Of a stretch of DNA of 31,623 bases, positions 6,550 to 13,606 are shown piece after piece (position 1 is the stretch's first letter; each line of letters starts with the position of its first letter). A model generated the notes under the pieces. It was not told the DNA's origin. It searched no databases and saw only the letters and a program-made list of their open reading frames with translations. The stretch covers positions 1-31,623 of the forward strand of contig JAZLGF010000006.1 in assembly GCA_045616165.1 (NCBI GenBank). The letters run 5' to 3'. Origin of the DNA: RGIG5612 sp045616165 (GTDB lineage Bacteria > Bacillota > Clostridia > Lachnospirales > Lachnospiraceae). Both the position numbers and the translations under genes were made by a program.

Positions 6550-8403
6550 ATGGGAAAAGGCGCAAAAGGAATAATTATATATATTCTTATTATAGCGGCA
6601 GTTTTTGCACTTATTTTTGCATTGACTGGTTCGCCATCAGTTGATGACGAATATTCATATAAAGAATTTCAAACAGATTTAGAAAATCAAGCAATTAAAG
6701 AAATTGATGTTCATCAAAATTCAGAAATTCCTACAGGATATGTTACCGTTGTTTTCAAAGACACAACTCAGAAACGTTTATATGTTGAAAACATCGGCAC
6801 AGTCACAGCATTATTAAAAGAAAAAAATGTTTCATATAACTTGGAAGACGTTGCTAGAGCAAGCTTCTTTGTTTCAACAGTTCTTCCTATGTTAATCATG
6901 TTTATTATCATGATTATCTTCTTTGCAATTATTTCTAACAGAGCCGGTGGAGGTGCTGGCAATGTTATGAATTTCGGAAAGACGAAAGCAAAGATGACAT
7001 CACAGCAAGATAATAAAACAACATTTAAGGATGTTGCTGGTCTTACTGAAGAAAGAGCTGAACTCGAAGAAGTTGTTGACTTCCTTAAGGACCCACAAAA
7101 ATATACTAAAGTTGGTGCTCGTATACCAAAAGGAATTATTTTAGTAGGCCCTCCGGGAACTGGTAAAACTTTACTTGCTAGAGCGGTATCAGGCGAAGCA
7201 GGAGTACCCTTCTTCCATATTTCAGGTTCTGACTTTGTTGAAATGTTTGTTGGTGTTGGTGCTTCTCGTGTGCGTGATTTATTCGGAGAAGCAAAGAAAA
7301 ATTCACCATGTATTATTTTCATAGATGAAATTGATGCTGTTGCAAGACGTAGAGGTTCAGGTCTTGGCGGTGGACATGATGAAAGAGAACAAACTCTTAA
7401 CCAAATCCTTGTTGAGATGGACGGCTTTGGCGTTAATGAAGGAATTATCGTTATGGCTGCAACAAACAGAGTTGACATACTTGACCCAGCTATCTTAAGA
7501 CCGGGTCGTTTTGATAGAAAAGTTTTCGTAGGCAGACCAGATGTTAAAGGTCGTGAAGATATCCTTAAAGTTCATGCACGTAATAAGCCATTAGCCGAAG
7601 ACGTTAGTTTAGAAACTGTAGCTAGAACAACGGCTGGCTTTAGCGGAGCTGATTTAGAGAACTTGCTTAACGAAGCTGCTATTAATGCAGCAAGCAGCAA
7701 TAGAGCATATATTAAACAATCTGATATTGAAAGAGCGTTTATTAAGATAGGAATCGGTGAAGAAAAGAAGAGCAGAGTTATGTCAGAAAAAGAAAGACAA
7801 ATTACTGCTTATCATGAATCGGGACATGCTATTTTGTTCCATCTTCTTCCAGAGGTTGGACCTGTACATATGGTTTCAATTATTCCAACAGGAATGGCAG
7901 GCGGCTACACAATGCCTCTTCCTGAAAAAGATGAACTTTACAACTCAAAACAAAAAATGCTTGAAAATATCATGGTTTCATTCGGTGGTCGTATTGCTGA
8001 AGAATTAATGTTTGACGATATAACTACGGGGGCATCTCAAGATATTAAGCAAGCTTCTGATATAGCAAGATCAATGGTTACTAAGTATGGTATGTGCGAC
8101 TCTTTAGGACCAATTGATTATTCAACATCAGAAGGCGACGAAGTATTTATCGGACGTGACTGGGGACAGACAAGAGCTTATTCTGAAACAACGGCAGCAG
8201 CTATTGATGTGGAAGTTAAAAAGATTATTGATAGTTGTTACAAGAAAGCTAAAAAGCTTATCAAAGACAATATTCAAATCCTTAACTCATGTGCACAACT
8301 TCTTCTTGAAAAAGAAAAAATTACACGTGAAGAATTTGAAGATTTATTTAATCCACCAGTTCCACCAGTAGACCCAACGCCAGCTCCAATCACGGAAGCT
8401 TAA
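6550..8403 (+). CDS. ftsH: ATP-dependent zinc metalloprotease FtsH
   Basis: This membrane-anchored AAA+ protease degrades misfolded membrane proteins and regulatory substrates. In order it has a transmembrane helix (about residues 8-27), an extracytoplasmic domain, a second transmembrane helix (about 110-132), the AAA module and the peptidase. The AAA module has Walker A GPPGTGKT near 200, Walker B IIFIDEID near 255 and second-region-of-homology residues RPGRFDR near 318. The peptidase has the zinc motif HESGH near 421. At 617 residues it is slightly shorter than Bacillus FtsH, ending in a proline-rich tail (PVPPVDPTPAP). A good AGAGGAA site precedes the ATG and a terminator follows, so it closes the housekeeping operon. 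Confidence 0.97.
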   Translation: MGKGAKGIIIYILIIAAVFALIFALTGSPSVDDEYSYKEFQTDLENQAIKEIDVHQNSEIPTGYVTVVFKDTTQKRLYVENIGTVTALLKEKNVSYNLEDVARASFFVSTVLPMLIMFIIMIIFFAIISNRAGGGAGNVMNFGKTKAKMTSQQDNKTTFKDVAGLTEERAELEEVVDFLKDPQKYTKVGARIPKGIILVGPPGTGKTLLARAVSGEAGVPFFHISGSDFVEMFVGVGASRVRDLFGEAKKNSPCIIFIDEIDAVARRRGSGLGGGHDEREQTLNQILVEMDGFGVNEGIIVMAATNRVDILDPAILRPGRFDRKVFVGRPDVKGREDILKVHARNKPLAEDVSLETVARTTAGFSGADLENLLNEAAINAASSNRAYIKQSDIERAFIKIGIGEEKKSRVMSEKERQITAYHESGHAILFHLLPEVGPVHMVSIIPTGMAGGYTMPLPEKDELYNSKQKMLENIMVSFGGRIAEELMFDDITTGASQDIKQASDIARSMVTKYGMCDSLGPIDYSTSEGDEVFIGRDWGQTRAYSETTAAAIDVEVKKIIDSCYKKAKKLIKDNIQILNSCAQLLLEKEKITREEFEDLFNPPVPPVDPTPAPITEA

Positions 8404-8430
8404 GACATCAAAAATACATTTTGATTTACA

Positions 8431-8466
8431 AGACCTTTGGAAACCTCCAAAGGTCTTATTATTTTG
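8431..8466 (+). terminator. Intrinsic terminator of ftsH
   Basis: A perfect 11-bp stem, AGACCTTTGGA (8431-8441) with TCCAAAGGTCT (8446-8456), encloses the loop AACC and is followed by TATTATTTTG. It lies about 28 bases after the ftsH stop. Confidence 0.88.
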
Positions 8467-8514
8467 TTCTCTACAAATTTGAATTCGTAAAGCTCTTTTT
8501 AAGATGCTCGCAGC

Positions 8515-8568
8515 CCAACCTACTCGTTCCTGGCTCGGGTTCCAACTCGCCGACAACGAGTAGGTCGG
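8515..8568 (+). repeat. Hairpin element H1, copy A
   Basis: The arms CCAACCTACTCGTT (8515-8528) and AACGAGTAGGTCGG (8555-8568) pair with one mismatch. A possible extension GCAG/CTGC lies outside them. The 26-nt loop (8529-8554) begins CCTGGCTCGGGTTCC and is identical at 25 of 26 positions to the loops at 15149-15174 (reverse strand) and 31061-31086. Confidence 0.75.
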
Positions 8569-8608
8569 TTCTGCTCGCTTTCTAAATAATTACATATATT
8601 GTTTTGAA

Positions 8609-8663
8609 TCGCGAAGCTGACGGCGCCTGAGCTTAAGAAGGAGCTCGCGCCGTGGCTTCGCGA
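8609..8663 (+). repeat. Hairpin element H2, copy A
   Basis: This is a nested three-part stem. TCGCGAAGC (8609-8617) pairs with GCTTCGCGA (8655-8663), CGGCGC (8621-8626) with GCGCCG (8647-8652), and GAGCT (8629-8633) with AGCTC (8642-8646). The terminal loop TAAGAAGG resembles a ribosome binding site. The inner part is repeated almost exactly at 31129-31179. Confidence 0.72.
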
Positions 8664-8730
8664 GCAAAATAGAAATTATTAATGATATTAATAGAGCGAG
8701 CTACACTGTCCGCGAGCATATAGTAAAGAA

Positions 8731-8754
8731 CTCGGCAAAGGGCAATTTGCCGAG
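8731..8754 (-). terminator. Probable terminator of the HTH-Uma2 gene
   Basis: A perfect 9-bp stem, CTCGGCAAA (8731-8739) with TTTGCCGAG (8746-8754), encloses a six-base loop. On the minus strand it lies just after the stop of the gene ending at 8765 and is followed by TTCTTTACTATAT, a weak U-rich tail. Confidence 0.6.
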
Positions 8755-8764
8755 ATTGATGTGA

Positions 8765-9607
8765 TTAATTAGAATCGGGATTGTCGAGAACATCGATGTA
8801 TTCGGAGATTGCTTTCATATCAATTTTTAATTTTCCATCGTATAAAAGCACGGGAACTTTTTCATCGAATGAATATAGTTGCATCGAAACGCTTTCTCTA
8901 AAATCAAAAACGGTAATTTTTTTCTCGTCAGGATCAACGAGCCAATATTCTTTGACGCCAGCACGCTGATATTTTGCGCTTTTAATTAGAAAGTCTTTTT
9001 CTCGCGTTGCAGGCGAAAGAACTTCGACAACAAAATCAGGAGCGCCTAAAATTCTTTTATGAATTTTGTCACGGTCGCAAATAATCATAACATCAGGTTG
9101 CACAATTGTACGATTATCACAATCGAGTTGAACATCAATAGGCGAAAGAAAAGGAATGCAATCGCCCTTTCGCTTTTTTATAAAATCTCTGATTGCAAAG
9201 AAAATCTCACCGGCAATTATTTGATGAACCGTTGATGGAGCAGCTAAATCATAAATCACACCATCAATCAGTTCAGCACGTTGATAATCAGGAAGTGCTA
9301 AATAGTCAGCTATAGTATATGAACCTTGCCTGTCATAATTATTAATATTTTTTGCAAGAAAACTAGGATTAACAGCATATGCAACTTGTGGCTCGGTAAC
9401 TTTGCTAATGTTTTCTTCGAATTGGTAAGATGTACCTTTTTCAAAAACAGCAGAAAGTTTTGCAACGGTTTCTATTCGGGGAGATTTAGTTACATTACCT
9501 AAAGCTTTTTGCACGGTACCTAGCGGAACACCGGAAAGTTTAGCAAGGACATCATTTGTAAAACCATATTCGTCTTTCTTTTTTCGGATTTCTTCTATTG
9601 AAAACAT
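8765..9607 (-). CDS. Uma2-family (DUF820) nuclease-like protein with N-terminal HTH
   Basis: The N-terminal 60 residues look like an Xre-type helix-turn-helix (NDVLAKLSGVPLGTVQKAL). A linker follows, then a Uma2/DUF820 domain from about residue 95. The Uma2 fold is of the restriction-endonuclease PD-(D/E)XK type. The likely active-site residues are in QPDVMII near 167, PDFVVEVLSP near 189 and the following lysine region KSAKYQRAGVKEYWLVDP near 208-225. The biological role of Uma2 proteins is not established. The ATG at 9607 has GGGAG nine bases upstream. A palindromic site upstream (9680-9694) could be its own operator. It is transcribed away from hipBA, and a bidirectional terminator separates the two. 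Confidence 0.82.
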   Translation of the reverse strand: MFSIEEIRKKKDEYGFTNDVLAKLSGVPLGTVQKALGNVTKSPRIETVAKLSAVFEKGTSYQFEENISKVTEPQVAYAVNPSFLAKNINNYDRQGSYTIADYLALPDYQRAELIDGVIYDLAAPSTVHQIIAGEIFFAIRDFIKKRKGDCIPFLSPIDVQLDCDNRTIVQPDVMIICDRDKIHKRILGAPDFVVEVLSPATREKDFLIKSAKYQRAGVKEYWLVDPDEKKITVFDFRESVSMQLYSFDEKVPVLLYDGKLKIDMKAISEYIDVLDNPDSN

Positions 9608-9679
9608 GTTTTAATTCTCCCACTAAGTAGTTTATTAAATTTGATGTTATCATATAATTTTTTATTAATCAACCAAATA

Positions 9680-9705
9680 TGGAATTAAATTCCAAAAATG
9701 GAATT
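9680..9705. promoter_or_regulatory. TGGAATT inverted repeat plus third half-site (candidate operator)
   Basis: TGGAATT (9680-9686) and AATTCCA (9688-9694) form a perfect inverted repeat around one base. A third TGGAATT begins at 9699, 19 bases from the first. It lies about 75 bases upstream of the HTH-Uma2 start, next to a possible minus-strand promoter TTGGTT/TATGAT (16-base spacer, -10 near 9649-9654). It may be bound by the HTH domain of that protein. Confidence 0.4.
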
Positions 9706-9879
9706 AGATATACCGCGAGAAAGAAACTTTGCGGTTATGTGCAATATGTACAAAAAGAAGATGAAAATTTTGTAAAGTATGTGAACACTGCTATCTAGAC
9801 TGGTGGTATTATACTTATTGTAAAACCCCCAATACATATAGTTTTACTACACCCCATAAAAATGAAATACCTTCTCCTT
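9706..9879. other. Intergenic DNA with no recognisable gene
   Basis: This AT-rich stretch lies between the HTH-Uma2 control region and the terminator at 9880. Short open frames exist, but none has a ribosome binding site or recognisable protein sequence. I see no repeats beyond the flanking sites. Confidence 0.5.
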
Positions 9880-9906
9880 AAAAAAGCAGCAAACCGCTGC
9901 TTTTTT
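9880..9906. terminator. Strong bidirectional terminator-like hairpin
   Basis: AAAAAAGCAGC (9880-9890) pairs perfectly with GCTGCTTTTTT (9896-9906) around the loop AAACC. The U-tract is formed on either strand. It isolates hipBA from the upstream region although no gene obviously ends here, which hints at a lost gene. Confidence 0.75.
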
Positions 9907-9950
9907 AACGTCTTTTTTTAGGATTAAGTCGAATCAATTATTATAAAACA

Positions 9951-10004
9951 GCTAATATTTTAGTCATTATTGATATTTTTAATAAAAAAGATTAAAATAT
10001 TAGC
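9951..10004 (+). promoter_or_regulatory. hipBA promoter inside a 12-bp inverted repeat (candidate HipB operator)
   Basis: GCTAATATTTTA (9951-9962) and TAAAATATTAGC (9993-10004) are perfect inverted arms around 30 bases. Between and overlapping them is a promoter-like pair, TTGATA (9970-9975) and TAAAAT (9993-9998), with a 17-base spacer. The right arm covers the -10 box and ends at the base before the hipB ATG. In known hipBA systems HipB represses its own promoter through such palindromes. Confidence 0.65.
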
Positions 10005-10286
10005 ATGATTAATTTATATCAACGAACATGGTCGGAAATTAATAACGATATTGCACAAAAAATTGTCAAATTGCGTAAAAGAAAAAAGATTACGCAAACT
10101 CATCTTGCAAAAGTTTCTGGAGTCAGTTTAGGATCAATAAAACGCTTTGAACAAAGCGGAGAAATCTCATTGCAATCATTCACAAAAATTGTAATAGCAC
10201 TTGGAGTAGATAGCGAACTAGATTTACTTTTTAATAATGTTCCATTTGATTCAATTGAGGAGGTAATAAATGCGCAAGATAGATAA
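10005..10286 (+). CDS. hipB: HipB-like Xre-family antitoxin/repressor
   Basis: This 93-residue protein has a clear Xre helix-turn-helix (about residues 22-76): IAQKIVKLRKRKKITQTHLA, then KVSGVSLGSIKRFEQSGEIS. It precedes and overlaps hipA by 17 bases. In the E. coli system HipB binds HipA, blocks its kinase activity and represses the operon. There is no ribosome binding site before the ATG at 10005, and the predicted transcription start coincides with that ATG, so the mRNA may be leaderless. The GAGGAGG for hipA lies inside the end of this gene. Confidence 0.85.
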   Translation: MINLYQRTWSEINNDIAQKIVKLRKRKKITQTHLAKVSGVSLGSIKRFEQSGEISLQSFTKIVIALGVDSELDLLFNNVPFDSIEEVINAQDR

Positions 10287-11403
10287 GCTTGATGTTTTTT
10301 ATCATAATCAAAAAGTTGGAACAATGGCATTGTATGAAAACAGGCTTGCAGCCTTTGAATACGATAGCGAGTGGCTTTTGAGCGGATTTAGCATCAGCCC
10401 ATTTTCACTTCCACTTGAAAAGAAAGTTTTTATGCCAGATGTGCTTCCGTTTGATGGATTGTTTGGTGTGTTTGCAGACAGCTTACCAGATGGATGGGGA
10501 AGACTTTTAGTTGATAGACTGATGAGAAAAAATAATATTAATCCAGAAGAGGTTGGCAACTTAGAAAGACTTGCTATAGTGGGAAGTTCTGGAATGGGAG
10601 CATTAACCTATAGACCGATAGTTAATCTAAAACATGAAAATAAAGAAATGACACTTGATGCAATCGCAAAAGAGTGTGAGAAAATATTGAATTCCAAAGA
10701 ATCAAATGACTTAGATGCCTTGTTCATAAAAGGCGGATCTTCTGGCGGTGCACGACCTAAAATTTTGACAAAGGTTGATGGAGAAGATTGGATAATAAAA
10801 TTTCCGTCAACATATGATGATAAAAATATTGGTAAACAAGAATATGAGTATGCACTTTGCGCAAAGGAATGTGGGATTGAAATGCCAGAAGTTAGACTTT
10901 TTGAGTCCAAAAAAACAGAGGGCTACTTTGGAGTAAAAAGATTCGATAGAAACGGTGAAGATGAAAACCAAAAAGTACATATGATTTCAGTATCAGCCCT
11001 ACTTGAAACATCCCATCGCATACCAAATCTTGATTATAATATTTTGATGAGACTGACTTTGCAACTGACAAAATCTATGGAAGAGTGCGAAAAACTTTTT
11101 AAGCTTATGTGCTTTAATGTATTTGCTCATAATCGTGATGATCATTCAAAAAACTTTTCGTATTTGTATATCGAGTCAGAAAAAAGATGGGTGCTTTCGC
11201 CAGCATACGATTTAACTTATAGTAGTTCAATCGGAGGAGAGCATGCAACGACAGTTAATGGAAATGGAACAAATCCAGGTATAGAAGAGTTGTTGGCAGT
11301 AGCAAAAAATATTGGATTAGATATTTCAAAATCAAGAAAAATTGCAAATCAAATAGAAGGGATAGTGCATTGTCACTTAGCAATATATCAAGGTATAATA
11401 TAG
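10270..11403 (+). CDS. hipA: HipA-family serine/threonine kinase toxin
   Basis: HipA kinases phosphorylate a translation factor (glutamyl-tRNA synthetase in E. coli) and induce growth arrest or persistence. The N-terminal subdomain carries the family features FADSLPDGWGRLLVDR (near residue 75) and the regulatory loop GGSSGGARPK (near 157). The catalytic loop AHNRDDHSKN is near 286 and the metal-binding segment SPAYDLTYS near 312. At 377 residues it is shorter than E. coli HipA (440), as in many Firmicutes homologues. The start ATG at 10270 has GAGGAGG six bases upstream. All key motifs are present, so it is probably active. The target is unknown here. Confidence 0.93.
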   Translation: MRKIDKLDVFYHNQKVGTMALYENRLAAFEYDSEWLLSGFSISPFSLPLEKKVFMPDVLPFDGLFGVFADSLPDGWGRLLVDRLMRKNNINPEEVGNLERLAIVGSSGMGALTYRPIVNLKHENKEMTLDAIAKECEKILNSKESNDLDALFIKGGSSGGARPKILTKVDGEDWIIKFPSTYDDKNIGKQEYEYALCAKECGIEMPEVRLFESKKTEGYFGVKRFDRNGEDENQKVHMISVSALLETSHRIPNLDYNILMRLTLQLTKSMEECEKLFKLMCFNVFAHNRDDHSKNFSYLYIESEKRWVLSPAYDLTYSSSIGGEHATTVNGNGTNPGIEELLAVAKNIGLDISKSRKIANQIEGIVHCHLAIYQGII

Positions 11404-11430
11404 AAAACAAACAGATTGGAGATGAAAAAC

Positions 11431-12129
11431 ATGAGTATTACTTGTGCTAATTGTGGGAGAGAGTTAGGGGACAATTCAGTTTTTTGTGATGGTTGCGGAA
11501 CGAGAATTCAAAAAAACCAAACACAAACTAAAAACGATGTTTTGTATGAAAAACATTTAGATGTTATTAAAGAAATTATTAAAAAGAAAAATATGTCTGT
11601 TTATAAATTGTCGAAAAAAAGTGGGGTTCCATATACTACTGTAAATGAAATTTGTAATGAAAAGGTGCAAATAGAAAAATGTAGTGTTGAAACTATTTAT
11701 CGAATTGCGAAGGTGCTAGAGGTTTCAATGGAAGAGATTTTAGATCAATATTTTATTAAACGGAGTGATTTCGAAAATTTCAAAAGTACAATTTGCCATC
11801 GGGTAAAAGAAATGGGCGATGTTGATTTTATAATAAAAACTCTTGAAGATAAAGAAATTAGGGTTTTTTATGATCGCAAGTGGTATCCAGAAAGTTTATA
11901 TTTATTAGCAATGCTTGATTATTTGAGCAAGGAAAATAATATTCCTATTTGTAGTGAGTACGACGATATAAGAAATTGCAAATTAGAAAACACACTTTAT
12001 CCTGCAAGTGTTCTTGCAATGTCGGCTGCAGCTAAGAATGATAAGGCTAAAAAGCAAGCATTAAAATCCGCTATCCCTGAATTTTTGCGTTTTAACATTG
12101 TCGAAAATGAGGTAAGAAATGTCATTTGA
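11431..12129 (+). CDS. Zinc-ribbon plus HTH protein with unknown C-terminal domain
   Basis: The N-terminus is a short zinc ribbon with CxxC pairs at C5/C8 and C19/C22. A lysine/glutamine linker and an Xre-type helix-turn-helix follow (about residues 50-105, with KNMSVYKLSKKSGVPYTTV). The C-terminal half (about 115-232) is not recognised. It contains DVDFIIKTLEDKEIRVFYDR, a tyrosine/leucine-rich middle and AVLAMS-like helices. The start ATG at 11431 has GGAG nine bases upstream. Upstream in-frame starts at 11416 (TTG) and 11422 (ATG) overlap that site. It is 27 bases after hipA and may be co-transcribed with it. A regulator or antitoxin-like role is a guess from the HTH and the neighbourhood. 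Confidence 0.75.
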   Translation: MSITCANCGRELGDNSVFCDGCGTRIQKNQTQTKNDVLYEKHLDVIKEIIKKKNMSVYKLSKKSGVPYTTVNEICNEKVQIEKCSVETIYRIAKVLEVSMEEILDQYFIKRSDFENFKSTICHRVKEMGDVDFIIKTLEDKEIRVFYDRKWYPESLYLLAMLDYLSKENNIPICSEYDDIRNCKLENTLYPASVLAMSAAAKNDKAKKQALKSAIPEFLRFNIVENEVRNVI

Positions 12130-12200
12130 TAATTTGAACATAAATTTAGATGTTATTATGTAGATTCTTAATCAATAAATATTTTGAAAGAGGAAAAGAA

Positions 12201-12659
12201 GTGAGTAATGAACTTAAGTTTAGCAGAAAAAATGGGATATATGCATGCTTTAGCAATTTTTACGAATGCTCGGTTACATACGATGGTATTGAATATAAAA
12301 ATTCTGAAGCTGCATGGCAATCATTAAAGGTTTTAGATAAAGAAGAGAGAAAAAGTTTTGCTGAACTTTCAGGCGGATCCGCAAAAAAACTTGGCAGAAA
12401 AGTTTTGCTTCGCCCAGATTGGGAAAAAGTTAAATATGATTTAATGGTTGAAGTGTGTTATGCAAAATTTAGTCAAAACCTAGAATTAAAAGAACTTTTG
12501 TTATCAACGGGTGATGATATTATAATTGAGAATACAACGGCGTGGCATGATAATATATGGGGTAATTGTGAATGTCCAAGATGTATTAATAAACCAGGCA
12601 GAAATCTTTTAGGAAAAGCGTTAATGGATGTAAGAGAAAAATTAAAATCTAATAATTGA
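12201..12659 (+). CDS. NADAR-domain protein (YbiA/RibX-like N-glycosidase family)
   Basis: NADAR proteins cleave N-glycosidic bonds in ADP-ribose-like or riboflavin-precursor compounds. Some members remove ADP-ribose from guanine in nucleic acid and act as antitoxins to DarT-type toxins. The signature segments are visible: CFSNFYECSVTYDGIEYKNSEAAWQ (quoted here as CFSNFYECSVTYDG plus SEAAWQ) near residues 17-40, TTAWHDNIWGNC near 110-121, and GRNLLGKALMDVREKL near 131-146. The length of 152 residues is typical. The chosen start is the GTG at 12201, with AAAGAGG seven bases upstream. No DarT-like gene is visible next to it, so a riboflavin-intermediate or stand-alone role remains possible. Confidence 0.85.
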   Translation: MSNELKFSRKNGIYACFSNFYECSVTYDGIEYKNSEAAWQSLKVLDKEERKSFAELSGGSAKKLGRKVLLRPDWEKVKYDLMVEVCYAKFSQNLELKELLLSTGDDIIIENTTAWHDNIWGNCECPRCINKPGRNLLGKALMDVREKLKSNN

Positions 12660-12719
12660 TTTTTAATAAAATATTTTTCGGAGCATATTAGATATACATA
12701 AATAACGAAAGGGAAAATA

Positions 12720-13148
12720 ATGACAAGAAGAGAAGAATTAGTCATTGAAGGAATGGCCTTAGCGACAGACTACTATACTAGTTATACTTACAATAAGGGA
12801 GAAGAAATAAAAAAAGTATTTCGTGAATATGATAGACTGGTTGTAGAAGATGACCTTGTTGATAAGAAAATGGTTGGCGCTTTAATGGTTATAATGGATA
12901 TCTTCTATATGAAAGAAGATGAAATTGAAGAGGATGCTCTAAATGGCGCATATAGTATGATTGAAACATTATCCGGTATTTGTGAGAGTTGGTGCCCTAA
13001 TTTTATAAAATTAATTACGGATGGCATTGCAGAGTTAGAAATGGACGGTGAAAAACCTCTTTACTATGATGAAATACTTGCATGGATTCGTAAGAGAGAA
13101 GAAAGAATGAAAAAACGCAATTTTAAAGAAGTAATAAAGCGTGTTTAA
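12720..13148 (+). CDS. Unknown small acidic helical protein
   Basis: This 142-residue protein is predicted helical throughout, with alternating charged and hydrophobic residues. It has an acidic middle (MKEDEIEEDALNG) and a basic C-terminus (RKREERMKKRNFKEVIKRV). No signal peptide, membrane segment or known motif is visible. The ATG at 12720 follows AAAGGG by about seven bases, and the codon use resembles its neighbours, so it looks like a real gene. It sits in the accessory block after the NADAR gene on the same strand, separated by 60 bases. Confidence 0.7.
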   Translation: MTRREELVIEGMALATDYYTSYTYNKGEEIKKVFREYDRLVVEDDLVDKKMVGALMVIMDIFYMKEDEIEEDALNGAYSMIETLSGICESWCPNFIKLITDGIAELEMDGEKPLYYDEILAWIRKREERMKKRNFKEVIKRV

Positions 13149-13188
13149 TATTTATTTGAGTGACTAACAGCTAATACAAAATATTTCA

Positions 13189-13197
13189 TGTTATAAT
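13189..13197 (+). promoter_or_regulatory. Extended -10 promoter for the 13205 gene
   Basis: TG-T-TATAAT (13189-13197) is a perfect extended -10 box. No good -35 box is seen. The predicted transcription start is at 13204-13205, at the ATG itself. Confidence 0.5.
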
Positions 13198-13204
13198 TTA
13201 AATT

Positions 13205-13441
13205 ATGAACAAATATTGCAAATTACAAATTTCATATAAAATTTCACAGGAACTAGAAGATGCTATTGATAATTTTCTGGATTATATTAACAACGAGCGC
13301 GGCTCATGTGAGGATTGCTTAAGGAGCGAAATAAATATTTGGCTCAAAGATTCGTATAATAAACTTTCACCAGAGCAATATGATGAATTAAAAGCATATT
13401 ATGTTCATGGAGGGATTTATAAAAACGGGGATCCTCTCTAA
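13205..13441 (+). CDS. Unknown small protein, possibly leaderless
   Basis: This 78-residue protein (MNKYCKLQISYKISQELED at the start) has an acidic, aromatic-rich sequence with two cysteines in SCEDC and the segment KLSPEQYDELKAYYVHGG. No known motif is recognised. There is no ribosome binding site, but a consensus extended -10 box ends seven bases before the ATG, suggesting a leaderless transcript. It precedes the SOS-controlled polymerase but is separated from it by 165 bases holding the LexA box. Confidence 0.55.
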   Translation: MNKYCKLQISYKISQELEDAIDNFLDYINNERGSCEDCLRSEINIWLKDSYNKLSPEQYDELKAYYVHGGIYKNGDPL

Positions 13442-13557
13442 TTTGATAAAAGTTATCATTAAAAAAGTTAAGTTTTCTTTTTTTATCCATATATTAATCA
13501 AATAACAATGTAGCAAAGTCATTGCCCTACTTCAATTAGAAGGTGTTTACGCATGAG

Positions 13558-13571
13558 CGAACACATGTTCG
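13558..13571. promoter_or_regulatory. LexA (SOS) box
   Basis: CGAACACATGTTCG matches the Gram-positive LexA consensus CGAACRNRYGTTYG at every position and is a perfect palindrome at its ends. It overlaps the -35 box of the promoter for the Y-family polymerase, the ideal place for repression by LexA and induction on DNA damage. Confidence 0.92.
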
Positions 13572-13597
13572 ACAAAGTGCAAACTGTATGATATAAT
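13569..13597 (+). promoter_or_regulatory. Promoter of the SOS polymerase gene
   Basis: TCGACA (13569-13574) and TATAAT (13592-13597) are 17 bases apart, with TG at 13589-13590 making an extended -10 box. The predicted start is about 13604, only a few bases before the ATG at 13607. Confidence 0.75.
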
Positions 13598-13606
13598 TTA
13601 GGGGAA

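Larger units (their letters stand above)
8491..8663. repeat. Composite two-hairpin intergenic repeat, copy A
   Basis: This non-coding segment contains two separate hairpins (8515-8568 and 8609-8663) joined by an AT-rich linker. The same arrangement, with the same flanking words (AGCTCTTTT, GATGCTCGCAGCCC, CTCGCT.TCTAAA), recurs at 31023-31179. The GC-rich arms stand out from the AT-rich surroundings. No coding frame or transposase is associated. It resembles a small non-autonomous dispersed element, but I do not recognise a named family. Confidence 0.75.

Noticed and set aside
6768..7478. Long antisense frame over ftsH
   Set aside because: It lies opposite the AAA module and shows no start signal or known motif.
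8529..8554. tRNA or tRNA fragment in the H1 loop
   Set aside because: A T-arm-like word is present, but no acceptor, D or anticodon arms are found around any of the three copies.
8515..8568. Integron attC site
   Set aside because: The core-site words of attC at the outer ends are absent and no integrase or gene cassette layout is seen.
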